A DNA stretch of 64,000 nucleotides from NCBI GenBank assembly GCA_015680685.1, contig MNCI01011966.1, forward strand, positions 151,078 to 215,077, written 5' to 3'. This stretch comes from Gnetum montanum (Eukaryota; Streptophyta; Gnetopsida; Gnetales; Gnetaceae). How positions within the stretch are numbered: the first letter of the stretch is position 1; each line of letters starts with the position of its first letter. Below the pieces are notes generated by a model, which did not search any database, was not told where the DNA came from, and was given only the letters and a program-made list of their open reading frames with translations. The translations under genes were made by a program, and so were the position numbers. This document shows, in pieces, positions 25,240 through 36,794 of the stretch.

Positions 25240-26960
25240 CTCATACAGTTGAAAAATGGCTCTACCAAATGAGCCCTAGAGGATGTTTGAAGAGCTAAAA
25301 ATAGATCTACAAATAGTGCTTCATTGGGTTCTACCATGTTGGCTTGGAAGCTTAGAGTATTTTTGAAGAGCCAAATTCTACTTCACAAAGGATCTAATTT
25401 TTGGTTCTACCATGACAACTTGTTGATGTGGCTCATAGAACCATAAATTAGTTCTACAAAGGGATTCTACTTGATGAAGTACTTTATCCATTCCATATGA
25501 CATGTGGGATTTGTTTGGAAATGTTTGTACATTAAAAAGTATCTTTACAAGAATAGTTGAGAACAATTCTATGTAACCAAGAAATAATTTTTCCTTTGTA
25601 TAGCTAAAATATGATTATGAAAATGGCTCTTGAAGATGGATCTATGACATCAATGCTATGCCATGTCAGCTCATAGAGCCAGTTTGTAGAGCCCAAAAGT
25701 GTTTCTACAAGAGTCTACCATGTTAGTGTTGTAGAGTAGGTTCATGAAGCCAAAGTTTAGCTCTACCATGTCATCTCTAAACCATTCTAGCTCATAGAAG
25801 AGGTTAGTAATGCTAAAAAATGATAATACAAAATTATTCTACCATGTTAGCTTTCATGAGGCTTAAAAGTGGTTCCACCAATCGCTCTATCATATAAGCT
25901 CTAAAGTTAGCTTATATTCATAAAGGTGAAATCCAATTCTATGAAGAAGCTCTACGAACCACATCATCATCTTTAGTGAGAGGTCCTTTGTAAAATGATC
26001 TCATAAAATTTAAAAATGGTTCTAATAAAATCTCTTAGAAATTCTATAAGCCATACTAACACCCACATCAGCATCTTCATACCGGCTTTTATGGATTAGG
26101 TTCATAGAACCAAAAATTGGTTCTACAATGAGAGGAAAAAGTAATTCTATAAGCCACATTAGCATTTGCCATGTTAGCTCATATAGGAAAACTCATAGAA
26201 CCAAAAAATGGTTATACAAAAAAAGACATCAAAGTTTCTCTATGTGCTACATCATCGCTCTACCAAGTCAACTCATAGAAGAAGATTGTAGAGTCAAAAA
26301 ATGGTTCTACAAACACGTTCTACCATGTCAATTCTTAGAAAAATATTGTACAACCAAAAATTATTCTACAAACAAGCTCTAGCACATTAGCATTGTCCTA
26401 TTAGCTCAACTACGTTAGCAATTCCATGTCAGCATCTAGATGAAATGCATATTTTCATATAGAGTAAACCTACTTCATTTACCATGTTAGTATTTGCAAC
26501 ATTAGCATCAACCACATCAGCCTATTCATAGAGCTAGTTCATAGAATCACATTTTTATTCTATGAGTGAGCTCTACCACATCAACCTCTTAACATGTTGG
26601 CTTGTAGAACCAATTCATGAAGTTACAAGTTAGCTCTATAAAGCAAACACGAAAGAGCTCTCCATGTTAGCTTCATAAAAAGGGCATCGCTCGTAGAGTT
26701 TAAAGTTAGCTCCACTAATAACTATGGAACTAGTTCTAACATGTCAACACATAAAACTAGTTAATAAGGTTGAAGCTCAATCTTATAAACAAAGCTTTTT
26801 TTCACCCTTCCATGTTCGTGTTTAAAGAAGCAAGTTCATAAAACCAAAAATGATCTTACAATGTGATTCTATGAATAGCTAAGGATGCATTAGAAGCTCT
26901 TTGATAGATTGAAATTATAGAACCAAAAATTGGTTCTACGATGAATTCACATTTTTGTTC
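25240..26960. repeat. Diverged tandem array of hairpin-forming units
   Basis: About 18 degenerate copies, spaced roughly 60-150 bp, share the core TAGAACCAAAAATTGGTTCTA or a variant, usually followed by CAA and then CTCTACCATGTCAGC-like sequence. The core is a perfect inverted repeat (9-bp arms, 3-nt loop) at 26105-26125 and 26918-26938. Imperfect copies lie near 25437, 25674, 25745, 26189, 26286, 26346, 26532, 26837 and elsewhere. There is no coding potential. It lies on the 5' side of LINE fragment 2b, but I cannot show it belongs to it. It may be an old minisatellite or satellite. Confidence 0.7.
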
Positions 26961-28069
26961 TATAAGCCATGTCAAAGCTCATCCTAGACCCACAAAGAAT
27001 TACATTTCATGCACATGCACATCTCATTTCAATCCAACTTAGCAAGGGTAAGGCACAACTCATAGAATAAAATATTATCTCTATGAAGAATACCTATAAC
27101 CATTTTGCAACATTAGCTCTTCAATATCTACAGCTTACACTAATGCAAAGGCTAAGTGCAGATAGAAGCTACATCAATAACAGTGTTATAAATCAAAATG
27201 AAGCTAAAAGCCACCATTAAAGTGCAAGACTACCAAGCCTTACTCACATAGATGTATAGAAAGAAGTAGGAATTGCTAATTAAGAGCTAACAAAAAGTCA
27301 TTACCTTAGCTAAAATAGGATTATTTGGATGAAAATTACTACCATCATAAATGAAATTATCTAGAGGAAGCTTCAATTAATACAAGTTTCAGCTAGCGAG
27401 GGTGCTACTTCAATAGATATAATAATTTCCCTAAATTAATTAGTTTTGGAAAAAATGAACATGGAAGAGACCCTTAAATAAGCTTAATGACACTAAACTA
27501 GGTTCAATAAATCAAGCTTTAAGTTTCTTCTCAATCATGGAAGGTCATTTCAATAAATCTTAATTGAAGGGCTCTAGATTCAAAGAATGAGAAAAATTCA
27601 TCAAGAAACCAAAAAACTATCAAATGGCCTATGATTATATGAGGAAGATGTAAGAAATATGGAGCTTTTAAATTTCATAATGATTGTAACTACTAGTGGC
27701 TATTATATAAATCCCTTAGTAGAATTGTTTAAGGGAGGACTTTGGGATTGCATCTAGGAGATCAAAAAAAGCATTGTAAAGACTATTCAACATAATGAAA
27801 TTTTAAATAGATTCTTTTGTCTCTTTTAGCTTGTAATTATAATTGGTTAAGTTATCATTTTTGTTTAGCTTGAAATTTACATAGTCACACATCAATGGAT
27901 GATTAGTTTTGGAATAGGCTATTTTCTTTGTAAGCTATTGTTTAGCTTAGTTTTGTTATTCTAGTTATCTGAGATATCTTTTATCAGTGTTAGTCTTTAA
28001 CCAGTCTAGCACATAATTATTTTCATCTTCATGTATTTCTGAACTTTATGAATAATTATGTTTCCTTAG
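26961..28069. other. Unassigned AT-rich stretch
   Basis: No gene or element end is supported. A short plus-strand stretch near 27640-27690 could be read as a decayed CCHC-like knuckle (CKKYGAFKFHNDC), perhaps from a LINE ORF1 or gag, but neighbouring sequence does not confirm it. Confidence 0.3.
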
Positions 28070-29949
28070 TGTTGGCGACCATTTGGGACACGACCGCCAA
28101 TGAGTGTCCTCGAACAGGATTTAGGTGGCTGCTGGTCTCTGGCAACACCAAGGCCCAAATACCTCCAAATAAACTCAGTAGTTAATGTGAGTCTGTGTGT
28201 GTGCTGTTGCGGCGTGCGGTTGTGAAAAATGAAACGATTGCGTTATGTGTAAACTACAAATGACTTACTTTAAAGAGATTTAGCCAACTTTGCCAAGTAC
28301 TGTGAGTTGTTGAGAGTTCCTATTTTGTTCAATTTCCTAGTCTATGCGGTCCTTATAATACCTACTTGTAACAAATAAAATTTTGCAAAAACATTTGAGC
28401 ACAATTCCGTGAATCTACTCCTAATTTTCCCCAGAGAAAGAGATAGTTCCACAAGAAAACTAGAAATAGAGCAAGATTCGATGGAAATAGACAGAAAAGA
28501 AAGCAAATTTGTGTAGTCCTCAAATATTTAAACAAGGTAAAATGACACAAGTAAACACTTCGCAATAAAGCTATCCCAAATTCAATATCTACGAATTGTT
28601 CAAACTTCCAAGACTCAAACAAGCAATTTCTTCAAGACAATCCTACTATGCTACCAAAAATTGCTGCGTAAACTACCACGTATGAGACTCCATTTTGGCT
28701 AGATAATAGATGTCAACAATTGCATTCAATAGAACCTTCAAAAGAATAGATAATTTTTGATTGAAATACCAGAGAGATTCACTTTAAAGATAAAAGGAAG
28801 CTATTTTGGTCCCATCAAAATACCAAAGATTTTCTGAACCCTCTTGACTATTGAATCGTTCAATGGCATGACTACAAGCAGAGGCTCTCTTACAACGATC
28901 CCAATAGCGGTTCTTATATGTTGCATAATAACAAAATTTACTACTAAAATGCTCTTAAGGCTTTTAAGCATAAGCGCTCCTATGGAAAAATTTTAATAGA
29001 AATTTTCTATCGGGCAACAAGAACAATAAGAGCAATCTAAAAATCCCAAAATTACTTGCCAAGGATGATACTATCTAAACCACTAGCTAAACAATTTAAA
29101 CAAAATAAAAATGAAACATAACCCACAAGACTATGACAAAGAGGCTGAAATCTTTACTCTAGTAGGCCATCTTACAAGTAATCATTCACACTTTCTTCTT
29201 TACAAATCTTCCAAGACCCCAAGTGTGATGATGTCAAGTGGATGATTATTTCCTTTCTTGACCCTGAAGCCTTTTTATAGGGTTCAGAGGTAGTTACATA
29301 TTCAAAAATATCTTACCTAACTTCTCTCCCAAGTAACTTGGCCAACCAATTAGGAGATTACTTGCCCAACAAGTTAGGTAAGTTACAAAAAATCTTGGAT
29401 GGTTGTAACCACCATAGAGATAAAAAAGCTACAATGGAAAAGTGTCCTATTCAATTGCCAAGTGTCTTCATTTAGTTGCCAAGTGTCTTCATTCAGTTGC
29501 CAAGTGTTCACCATGGAGAGAAACAAGTTGCAGTTGACACGTGGCCTTTGTGGTTGACAAGTGGCCCATTTAGTTGACAAGTGGCCATTGTGGAGACAAA
29601 AAGGCTATAATTGACAAGTGACCTTGGTGGTGGTTATAAACATCATGGGATTAAGGCTAGGAAGTTATAATTTTCACAAAAAATTACCACTATAGAAAAT
29701 AAAAGCTATGGTGGCCAAATCGTGTGTTCATATAACTATCCTATGAATTATTTTTAAATAAAACTATATACATAATGAATATGTTTTGGCAATGACTCCG
29801 ACAAATATACGCAATGAATTGGCATCCAAGGCTTCATAGTGCTAGACCCGAATTTCAGACACAATTACACTCTTCAAAGGTTTGACACTACTTAAAAAAT
29901 ATGATCTCAACCTTTCCATGGAGGCTTGGCCTCACTTCTAACCCCAACA
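28070..29949 (-). repeat. Probable solo LTR of another family
   Basis: On the minus strand the block starts TGTTGGGGTTAG (29949) and ends GGTCGCCAACA (28070), giving the TGTTGG...CCAACA ends typical of LTRs. A TATA box CTATAAAAAG lies at 29280-29271. A tandem repeat with G-box-like sequence sits 170-360 bp upstream of it. The flanking five bases (CTTAG and TAACA) do not match, so the insertion is either rearranged or wrongly delimited. There is no partner LTR and no coding sequence inside; a minus frame at 28362-28622 shows no motif. Confidence 0.45.
29452..29640 (-). repeat. About 20-bp tandem repeats with G-box core in putative U3
   Basis: Seven degenerate units share TTGCCAAGTGTCTTCATT or TTGACAAGTGGCC. 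One unit contains CACGTGGC (29538-29545), a G-box/ABRE core; the others have near-miss forms. The block lies just upstream of the minus-strand TATA at 29271-29280, as enhancer repeats do in the U3 of many plant LTRs. Confidence 0.6.
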
Positions 29950-30306
29950 TAACATGTCGTTGAAAGCCCCCTTTCTCCTTAATATTTTTTTTAAACGCAT
30001 TAGAAGCTACCGAAAAACCATCAGCCACAAACCTTGCCATGTACAAAATTCAGCCAAAAGACAAAGGATACATAGAAGTCATAGAAGCCACAGTGTCTCT
30101 GATTGCAAATGATTGTCATTGCTGCCTCTTACTAGAAAACGTTGGAGCGTCATTCCTCTGAATGCAGACTGTTGTGGTTTTGAAGTTGCTTAGAACGGAG
30201 TTCACTTGTTCTTGGCTGATGGATTTCTGTTCTTATTTTTGATGCGGATTGGTCCATGGTAGAGAAGCGACAACGTCCGAGTAGGTGTTTAATGGTGGTG
30301 ACGGTG
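29950..30306. other. Sequence downstream of the ESS2-like exon
   Basis: Less AT-rich than the surroundings. The minus strand stays open in a shifted frame from 30455 to 30150, but the product is not recognisable as a continuation of ESS2. It could be intron, decayed exon or unrelated sequence. Confidence 0.35.
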
Positions 30307-30609
30307 CTAGATCTTGAGCTGAACGTCATGGATGAGGAGCGGATCTCCACTGTGGATGACTTCCATCCATTCGAGCTGGTTCTGTAGCTTCGGTAATTCT
30401 GGGAAGTAATCGCATTCCATGATTTTCTCGATCGCTGCAACGTACATGTCCTCATCCAGCATGCTTTGCGAGCTTTTGCGCTTCTTCAATGGCAGTGCCT
30501 CCAACAATAATCTGCTCCCGGAATCCATGCCTGCGGTGGTCGACAACGACGGCAACAGCGACGGTGAGGGATCTATGTGCCACGTTGAATGCCCTGGGGA
30601 GACCAACAT
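30307..30609 (-). CDS. ESS2/DGCR14-like protein, N-terminal exon (partial)
   Basis: An intact 100-codon minus-strand frame starting MLVSPGHSTWH. Residues 50-100 carry the conserved start of the nuclear protein Es2 family (DGCR14, splicing factor ESS-2): MLDEDMYVAAIEKIMECDYF, then FPELPKLQNQLEWMEVIHSGDP. Family members are nuclear proteins linked to the spliceosome and usually several hundred residues long, so about four fifths is missing. The frame ends in TAG straight after DVQLKI, where family members continue; I see no splice donor at that point. Either the rest is encoded by exons outside the recognised sequence, or this is a duplicated, broken gene fragment. GC content and codon use differ clearly from the surrounding repeats. 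Confidence 0.6.
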   Translation of the reverse strand: MLVSPGHSTWHIDPSPSLLPSLSTTAGMDSGSRLLLEALPLKKRKSSQSMLDEDMYVAAIEKIMECDYFPELPKLQNQLEWMEVIHSGDPLLIHDVQLKI

Positions 30610-30660
30610 CTTGTGAGATCGAAGTTAGGGTTTCGATATACTAGGGTTTCTGAAAATTGC
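30610..30660 (-). promoter_or_regulatory. 5' leader with two telo-box motifs
   Basis: Immediately upstream of the ESS2-like start, the minus strand carries AAACCCTA twice (30649-30642 and 30633-30626). This motif is common near the transcription start of plant genes for translation and RNA processing. Its presence suggests the fragment kept its original promoter-proximal DNA, so it is not a 5'-truncated retrocopy. Confidence 0.55.
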
Positions 30661-31149
30661 AGAAACCTTCAACATTTTTTGAAATGCTTTGCTTGTTTAT
30701 TCTGGGACTTCGCCTGTTTGCAAAAGAAGCGAGCACACGAAAAAGCAATGAATCTGTCCTTGATTTTCAAAACACTCAATTCAGCAACATGGGTAGCCAC
30801 TGCATCCTCTTGAATTTCATTTCTATTCCAACTTCATGGTTAGCTAACTATTGTAGAATTCTTCACTAGAAAGAACATAATCCTCCTTGAACAGTTTCAG
30901 TTCATTAGGATTCTGTACCTCACCATTTGCAAATAAGTCCACCTGTTCCATGAAATGACCAAATGTGCCAACACTTAGTTTCCTACTCTATTTAGCAAAG
31001 CTTTTATGATTTTACTTTGGGAAGTTCACTAGTAGAAAGTTCAAAATTTGAGATTGACATTTTCTATAAAGCCATCTATTTATTATATGTGTGCTATGTA
31101 AGGAATGAAAGATAGACTTATAGGAAAGCTATTTAATTCTTTTAAATAA
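30661..31149. other. Upstream region of ESS2-like exon, unassigned
   Basis: This may contain the promoter of the ESS2-like exon. I see no clear TATA box or further gene. Overlapping short plus-strand frames (30589-30869) show no domain. Confidence 0.3.
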
Positions 31150-34100
31150 TGTGGAAAGATAGTTAGAAGGGATAGACATCAATTATAGATAAGGCAAAAA
31201 TTCTTAAACTTGATCTTCTTATTTTCCTAGATACATCTTGCTTATTACATATCTCAAGTCACATTTGGCTTATCAACACCAATAGACACTATTTAGGGGT
31301 ATTAGTGCCTTGGTGGTAATAGAGACCAACAAACCATCTAAAATGAGTTTAATTAAAAGCTATTTCCTGCTAGAATGACACCAGCAATAGGGCTTGTTGC
31401 AAAAATAATAGCCTCACCAACGCTTAAGTTAAACCAACAACTATTATAACTTGTGATAGAAGGATGGTTAACCTTCATAAAACATTTTTTTTAGCATTAG
31501 AAGTAGGCAAAAATACCTTTATGAAAGTAAAAAAGCTATTTGGTATTTTAAGCATGCATATGTAAGCAAGAAAGCTAAATTTAAAGATGAGATTTGTTAG
31601 CTTCATAATAATCTATGATACACAATTTTTTCTTAGCACATTGAGGGCTTTGAAACAAAGCCTATGTACCTTCACCACTATTAATTATATTTAGTATAAA
31701 TGACATATCTTTCCTAAGATTAAATTTATGTGGAGACATATGAGAAGCCACCAATTTTATTCCATGTTTAGGAAAAAGTTGAAAATGATTATAAGCATTA
31801 GCTCAATAATTAATTTAATAATTATCACTTTAAGGCTTAAGCCAAAGATTCTAAATTTTCAAAAATAGAATTTGCAAATAGTTGCTACCAAGAAAGACTA
31901 TCTTAAGAATATAAATATCATTGGAAACATAAGAGTAGCTATAAAAGAAGAAAGACCATTTAATATCATAATGTTTTGAAATAACCTAAATATAATAAGC
32001 TTAGACAATAGCATCAGTAGTCACTATAATTTATATAAATGTATTATTAGATAAATTAACCAAATCTAATCTTGAACTAATGTAAGAATCCCTTTATTTG
32101 ATATTATTCTAAATGAACTAATTAGAAGAGTTGAATTAAAAGCAATTCTAATTAGCATCATACAAGTTAAGTTTGTTGTTAAGTTGTAATCAATAATGGA
32201 ACTTACTACTATTTAAACCTTCTCTCCTACCTCTACTTTCATTTTTTAGATTCTTAATCATATTAAAATTCCTTCTAATAATCAAATTCATTGTAGGAAA
32301 GTTGTAACATAATTTGTTGCAATAGAAAATCTTAGTAATTGGAAGAAACGAAGGATTCTCAATTATAGGTAGGCTTAACTCCAAATCCCCTAGGGCCTTT
32401 GCAAAGAAAAATGGGATTCATCATGCCTTGGACAGTCACGTAGATCACCTAGGGACTTAGGGGGTGCAAAATGGGGGTGTAAAAAAAGTATAAAAATATG
32501 GAAATCCATGAAATGGTGCACTAAAATATAAAAATTAGATAGGAATTTGTACACAATATAAAATCATAAATTTCATTAAATGAACATAGAATGAGTTCAA
32601 ATATGTATACAAAATTGATGCTTAAGAGGGGGAAAAGAAGGGGGTTCACTTGGTTAGGGATTCAAAGTCCATTGAAGCTACAATCAATCCACGATCTGGT
32701 ATCTCTACCACTCCTAATATTATTGAACCTCCTTTGTCTTCTCCTTAGATATGTAACGTTATACGATGCCAAGGGTTATGGAAATGTGAAGGATTGGGAT
32801 GGAAAAATGCACCACGTTAGGATTTGATGATCCCAAGCGGTAACATTGACACCCAAAACTCACAAATACAAAAGGGGGTAATAACAAGCAGTAAAAAGTT
32901 GCAAGGGGATCTTGAATTGCAAAATGGGATCACATTGCTAGGCACCAATGAGCTATGTTTTTTCTAGGGAAGCAAGAGCTCTTGGATGCCAAAATACCAA
33001 GTGTCCTAAATTGCAAAAGTGTGAAACCTTATCATGATTCCAAGGTGTGGTTTTTATAGGGTTACATCCATGATTTGTGCTACAAATTTATGACATGATT
33101 GGCTAAAAATTATCTACCAATGGATGACATGATTTGCTAAAAATTGGCTAGCAAATTGCTAAACCTTAGTTTCCATGTTTAGGAGGATAGGTAAGGTTCA
33201 CCTCTCATGCATCATAGCTATCTACCCCCTCCATGTTATCTGACCCCTTCCCACTGGTGGGGAAGAGTATCAACATTGAGGGGGGATGAATGGTCAATGC
33301 TAGTGGTGAGGGTTAACCCCCTCTAGGCTAGGTTACCTTCCTTGACATGCTAGGGGGTAAGTGAGTTCTATCCCCCTTACACTCCTCCATGTTGGCCTTG
33401 AAGTCTCCTAGTTGGCTTACCCACCTGTAGGGGATGTGTCAGCGTAGAGAAAAGTATAGCCCCGTAAAACCCATTAAATTGCACTTTTTTGGCATTCCAA
33501 AAGGCAGCTTTGACATCCCCAAAAGGCATGAAACATATGATATATCCCTGTTATGGATTGCAACCTTCACATTTACAATAAAGCATTCCCTCAGCTTTCA
33601 TGGGATGGGATCAAAAAGGTTTCAACATGGAAATTTGGTGGTGTTTCATAATCAAGTTTACAACAACTTGCTATCATTAAGATTATAGAAAGCATAGGTA
33701 AAAATAAAATCCAAACTTTCATTTGCAAAACAAAAATAAATCTAGCTATAATGATTTAAATTATCACTATCACAATTAGTGATAAAATCCTTTCAATTAT
33801 TATAAAGAAGAATCATTGATGCATCTTTCTAACTCTCATGAGTCAAAGAGACTTAGTAGTTGTTAAGAAAAATATGATAGACTTGCAATAAGTTTGAATT
33901 TTAACCTCTTTAAAAATTATACATCTAAATACTTCCTATAAATATAATCTTGGACCATGTATATTTTTCAAGGGTCCAAGAGACTCCTAACATTCCAAGA
34001 GAGACAATTCAATGTAAATATGTAGAGAAGAAGAATCTCCCTCTATAACTGAAGCTTCAAAAGAATTCTTAAATTAAAAACAATTTACTAGAAGATAATG

Positions 34101-34900
34101 AGAACATGACCTTTTGTTAAAGGAATTAGTATTATTTTTTATTGCTTACAAAATTTGTTGTCTTTAGAATAATTACTGAAGAAAGAATTATTTTGTGTAA
34201 CTAAGGCATAAACTTTCTAGGTCACTTACTCCCAACTACAAATATTTTTTCTAGGAGTTCCTTCTTAGTTTTAAAATGTCTCTAGAGATGCAACATCAAT
34301 ACTCTTAATGTTCATATCTTGAGTGAATTCCTTTTTTGAAATTGGAAGAAAAATTATCTTTTTTACAAAGTTTAATTCAATAGTATTGGCCTCTTATTCT
34401 ATAGTTTTTCTTTTGTTATTTAGCTTCTTTATTCATCTATTTACCTAAAATTCACTCAACTCCAACCTTAGCCAACAACTTATGATATTGAGCTCTTCTA
34501 TGATTGGGATCAAGATACAAAAAACATTGATTTAAGAGTATAAGATATGAAGTTTTTTGGATAAATTTTTTTTTATTTTTCATTAAACTTGAGAGAATCT
34601 TTCACTCACTTTTGCATATCTAAATTAACATATACATGATGAGTTGGCCTTGGACAAGAACCTATAAAAGATTCCAGTCTAGTAACCATAGCAATCTCTC
34701 AAGTGAGAATATCCATAGGTCTATTAAAAATGAATTAGAAGCCTAGAAACTCAATCTTAATAGGTAAGATGCTTTTTTTTGTCTTATATTCTTTTTACGA
34801 TTAAAATCCTTTTTCCATGGTTGAAGAACTAAGAATGAACTAAATTTATTTAGATAAATTGATATTTTTTGAAATCTAGCATTGCTGTAATTAAAGAAAA
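31150..34900 (-). mobile_element. L1-type LINE 3, interrupted (ORF1 remnant, EN, linker)
   Basis: Minus-strand LINE related to the first one. From 5' to 3': an ORF1-like remnant (about 34350-34900; PTHHVYVNLDM near 34630); a block at 34150-34300 matching 1090-1160 of the first LINE; endonuclease start (SWNV near 33990, then a YLDV block near 33930); ESLDFIFTYAFYNLND near 33690-33730; then, after an interruption, FNMIKN near 32255 and the linker to about 31640 (FPKHGIKLVASHMS near 31750). The 3' limit near 31150 is a guess. The element is broken by many stops and by foreign sequence at about 32346-33664. Confidence 0.6.
32346..33664 (-). mobile_element. About 1.3-kb insertion inside LINE 3, possible LTR
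   Basis: Sequence with no match to the LINE separates its endonuclease end from its linker. It is less AT-rich and has G-runs. On the minus strand a TATA box CCTATAAAAA lies at 33060-33051. A duplicated ACATGATT-GCTAAAAATT block lies just upstream (33095-33160), a layout like an LTR U3. Exact ends and a target duplication could not be fixed, because both flanks contain diverged versions of the same LINE bases. No coding domain is recognised. Confidence 0.4.
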
Positions 34901-35880
34901 TAGAAAAACCTAAGATTAGAGGTAAGGATTAGTCTTTTATTCTAATTCGTTTTAATCAAATTCTAAAAAAAGTTTGATTACATAAAGATATGTATAGGCA
35001 TGCACTATTTGATCAAAAATATCATCCAAAACTTCAAACTACAATGTACCATCATGCATATTATAATTACCCTACTAAATCTTTGATGTGGAATTGCAAT
35101 AATATTCTATTTCCTTTTTGTTTCTTTTGCAATGCTTCAGATCTATTAATAAACACCACTAATTCTTACCTCATGATACAACTTTATGGATTTAAGGAAT
35201 ATATTCTATGGCTTTATGAACTAATTTTCTACACTTAAAACCCTTGCCCTAGATCATATTTTTGGTTTTTCTTAGGTTATGGTGATATTCCTAGACCAGC
35301 GTTTTGTTAATTCCATTATATAGTTGAAATATATTGAAATACAAAAATGATTTATTATTTAGGCTAAGGTAGTTTTTGTCACTTTTCTAAACGAACACTT
35401 TTATATGATATAATCTTGATTTATATTGTCCCTCTCACATGCATGTAAGTGTCTTTCTTTAGTCAATTTTTCTTCCTAGAAAATTATCAATTTTTGGTCA
35501 TTTAAACATGATTTTGTTATTTGGTGAGAATTTTAATATTTTTGTGCTTGGTTTTTAGCTTATTTTCTGCATCAAATTGTGCATTTCATCATCATCCTAG
35601 CTTTTCCCATTAAAATGAGGTTAACCACATTAAATTATGAATTTTATAATAATAATTGGAATAATTGTTTGATCATTTTATCACAACTTACCATCTATGT
35701 TGCAATTTTCTTGGACTAATGCCTCTAAGTACAAAGCTTGTGAGCACACTAATTGGTCTATGACTGTAACACTCCATTCTTGAATATCATGGTAAATATC
35801 AAATATATTTAACATTCAACATTATGTATAAGTAATTACAACAATTACATCATTTATTACAAAGCAACACCATCTCTATT
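34901..35880. other. Unassigned AT-rich stretch
   Basis: No domain recognised; an 82-codon plus frame at 34990-35238 has no motif. TGTAACACTCC at about 35766 resembles the start of some Ty3/Gypsy LTRs, but no matching end was found. Confidence 0.3.
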
Positions 35881-36653
35881 TGATGAGTCGTCATTTGGGG
35901 CAACTGCAATATCGCGTATCTCCTCATCTATAAATAAGAGGTAGACAGATGAGTTAGATCATTAGTTTTTAGTTTAGGTTTGATTTTAGTTTTCATTTTC
36001 TTTCTCTACCTTTTCCTCTCTATGTATGCCCGCAGTGTGGTAAATGTAATTGTACGACATCCTTGATTAGAGTGTGACGTACTTGGACATGCACATGACT
36101 AGCAATAAAGATCGAGATTACTTCATCATTGCAGCATTCAATTAGATTAATCATTTAAGTAATTTTTATTTACTACTTTACTAGTTAATCTCTCTCACCC
36201 TTATCTCATGTTAAAACGAGGAATGAGTACAACTTGATTACTAGCATTTAAGTGTTACTACTAGGTAACCCAGTAGCGTACTTAGGATCTGCGCTTGGTA
36301 ATCCCAGTGGTAGTCGTGCATGAAGTCCATGATGTGTACGGATAATAAAGGAATGGATTCTCATCGCACTTAGGCTAGATTAGATTCTCTCACCCTCTCT
36401 CTCCTAGATTAGTAAATCTTACTTTCCATTGCCTTCAGGAGTAGCATTAGATTAGAAACCACATCATACACCTCACTCAGGACTAAATCATATGTGACAA
36501 AGCTAATACTAGTCCAAGTGGGAAGACAACAAACTAAAACCTTAGGCTAACTGTCTAGATGCCACAACTAGTCCATCTACAGAGTTCGACCAGATCACGT
36601 GTGTAAGGCTCGTATTCGTACGGTTGAGTGTAGGGGTACCTCGCCACTCATCA
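35881..36653 (+). repeat. E3 5' LTR
   Basis: 773 bp, TGATGAGTCGTC to CTCATCA. The TATA box CTATAAATA is at 35928-35936. It carries a single palindrome remnant (CAATATCGCG). It is about 37 bp shorter than its partner because the U3 palindrome region has lost a copy. The rest aligns base for base with 43543-44352 with scattered changes. Confidence 0.92.
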
Positions 36654-36654
36654 T

Positions 36655-36672
36655 AGGCATCGTTTCCGGGGA
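36655..36672 (+). other. E3 primer binding site, tRNA-Asp type
   Basis: AGGCATCGTTTCCGGGGA matches the tRNA-Asp 3'-end complement at 14 of 18 bases, two bases after the LTR end. It is the best preserved of the four sites of this type in the window. Confidence 0.8.
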
Positions 36673-36794
36673 CGGTGCTAGCTATCTAGATTAGTTATAT
36701 CATACAAGGTCACTATAAAGGAATTAACGATATATCTCTTAGAAAGAAATAATTATTAAAATTCACATATAAATTCACACATAACTTCACAACC

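Noticed and set aside
25240-26960. Possible CRISPR array
   Set aside because: Repeats are diverged, spacing is irregular, and the surroundings are plant retroelements.
28070-29949. DNA transposon with terminal inverted repeats
   Set aside because: Only about six terminal bases are inverted and there is no transposase; TATA and U3-like repeats fit an LTR better.
35766-35880. Start of another Gypsy LTR (TGTAACACTCC)
   Set aside because: No matching 3' end, primer site or duplicate found on either side of E3.
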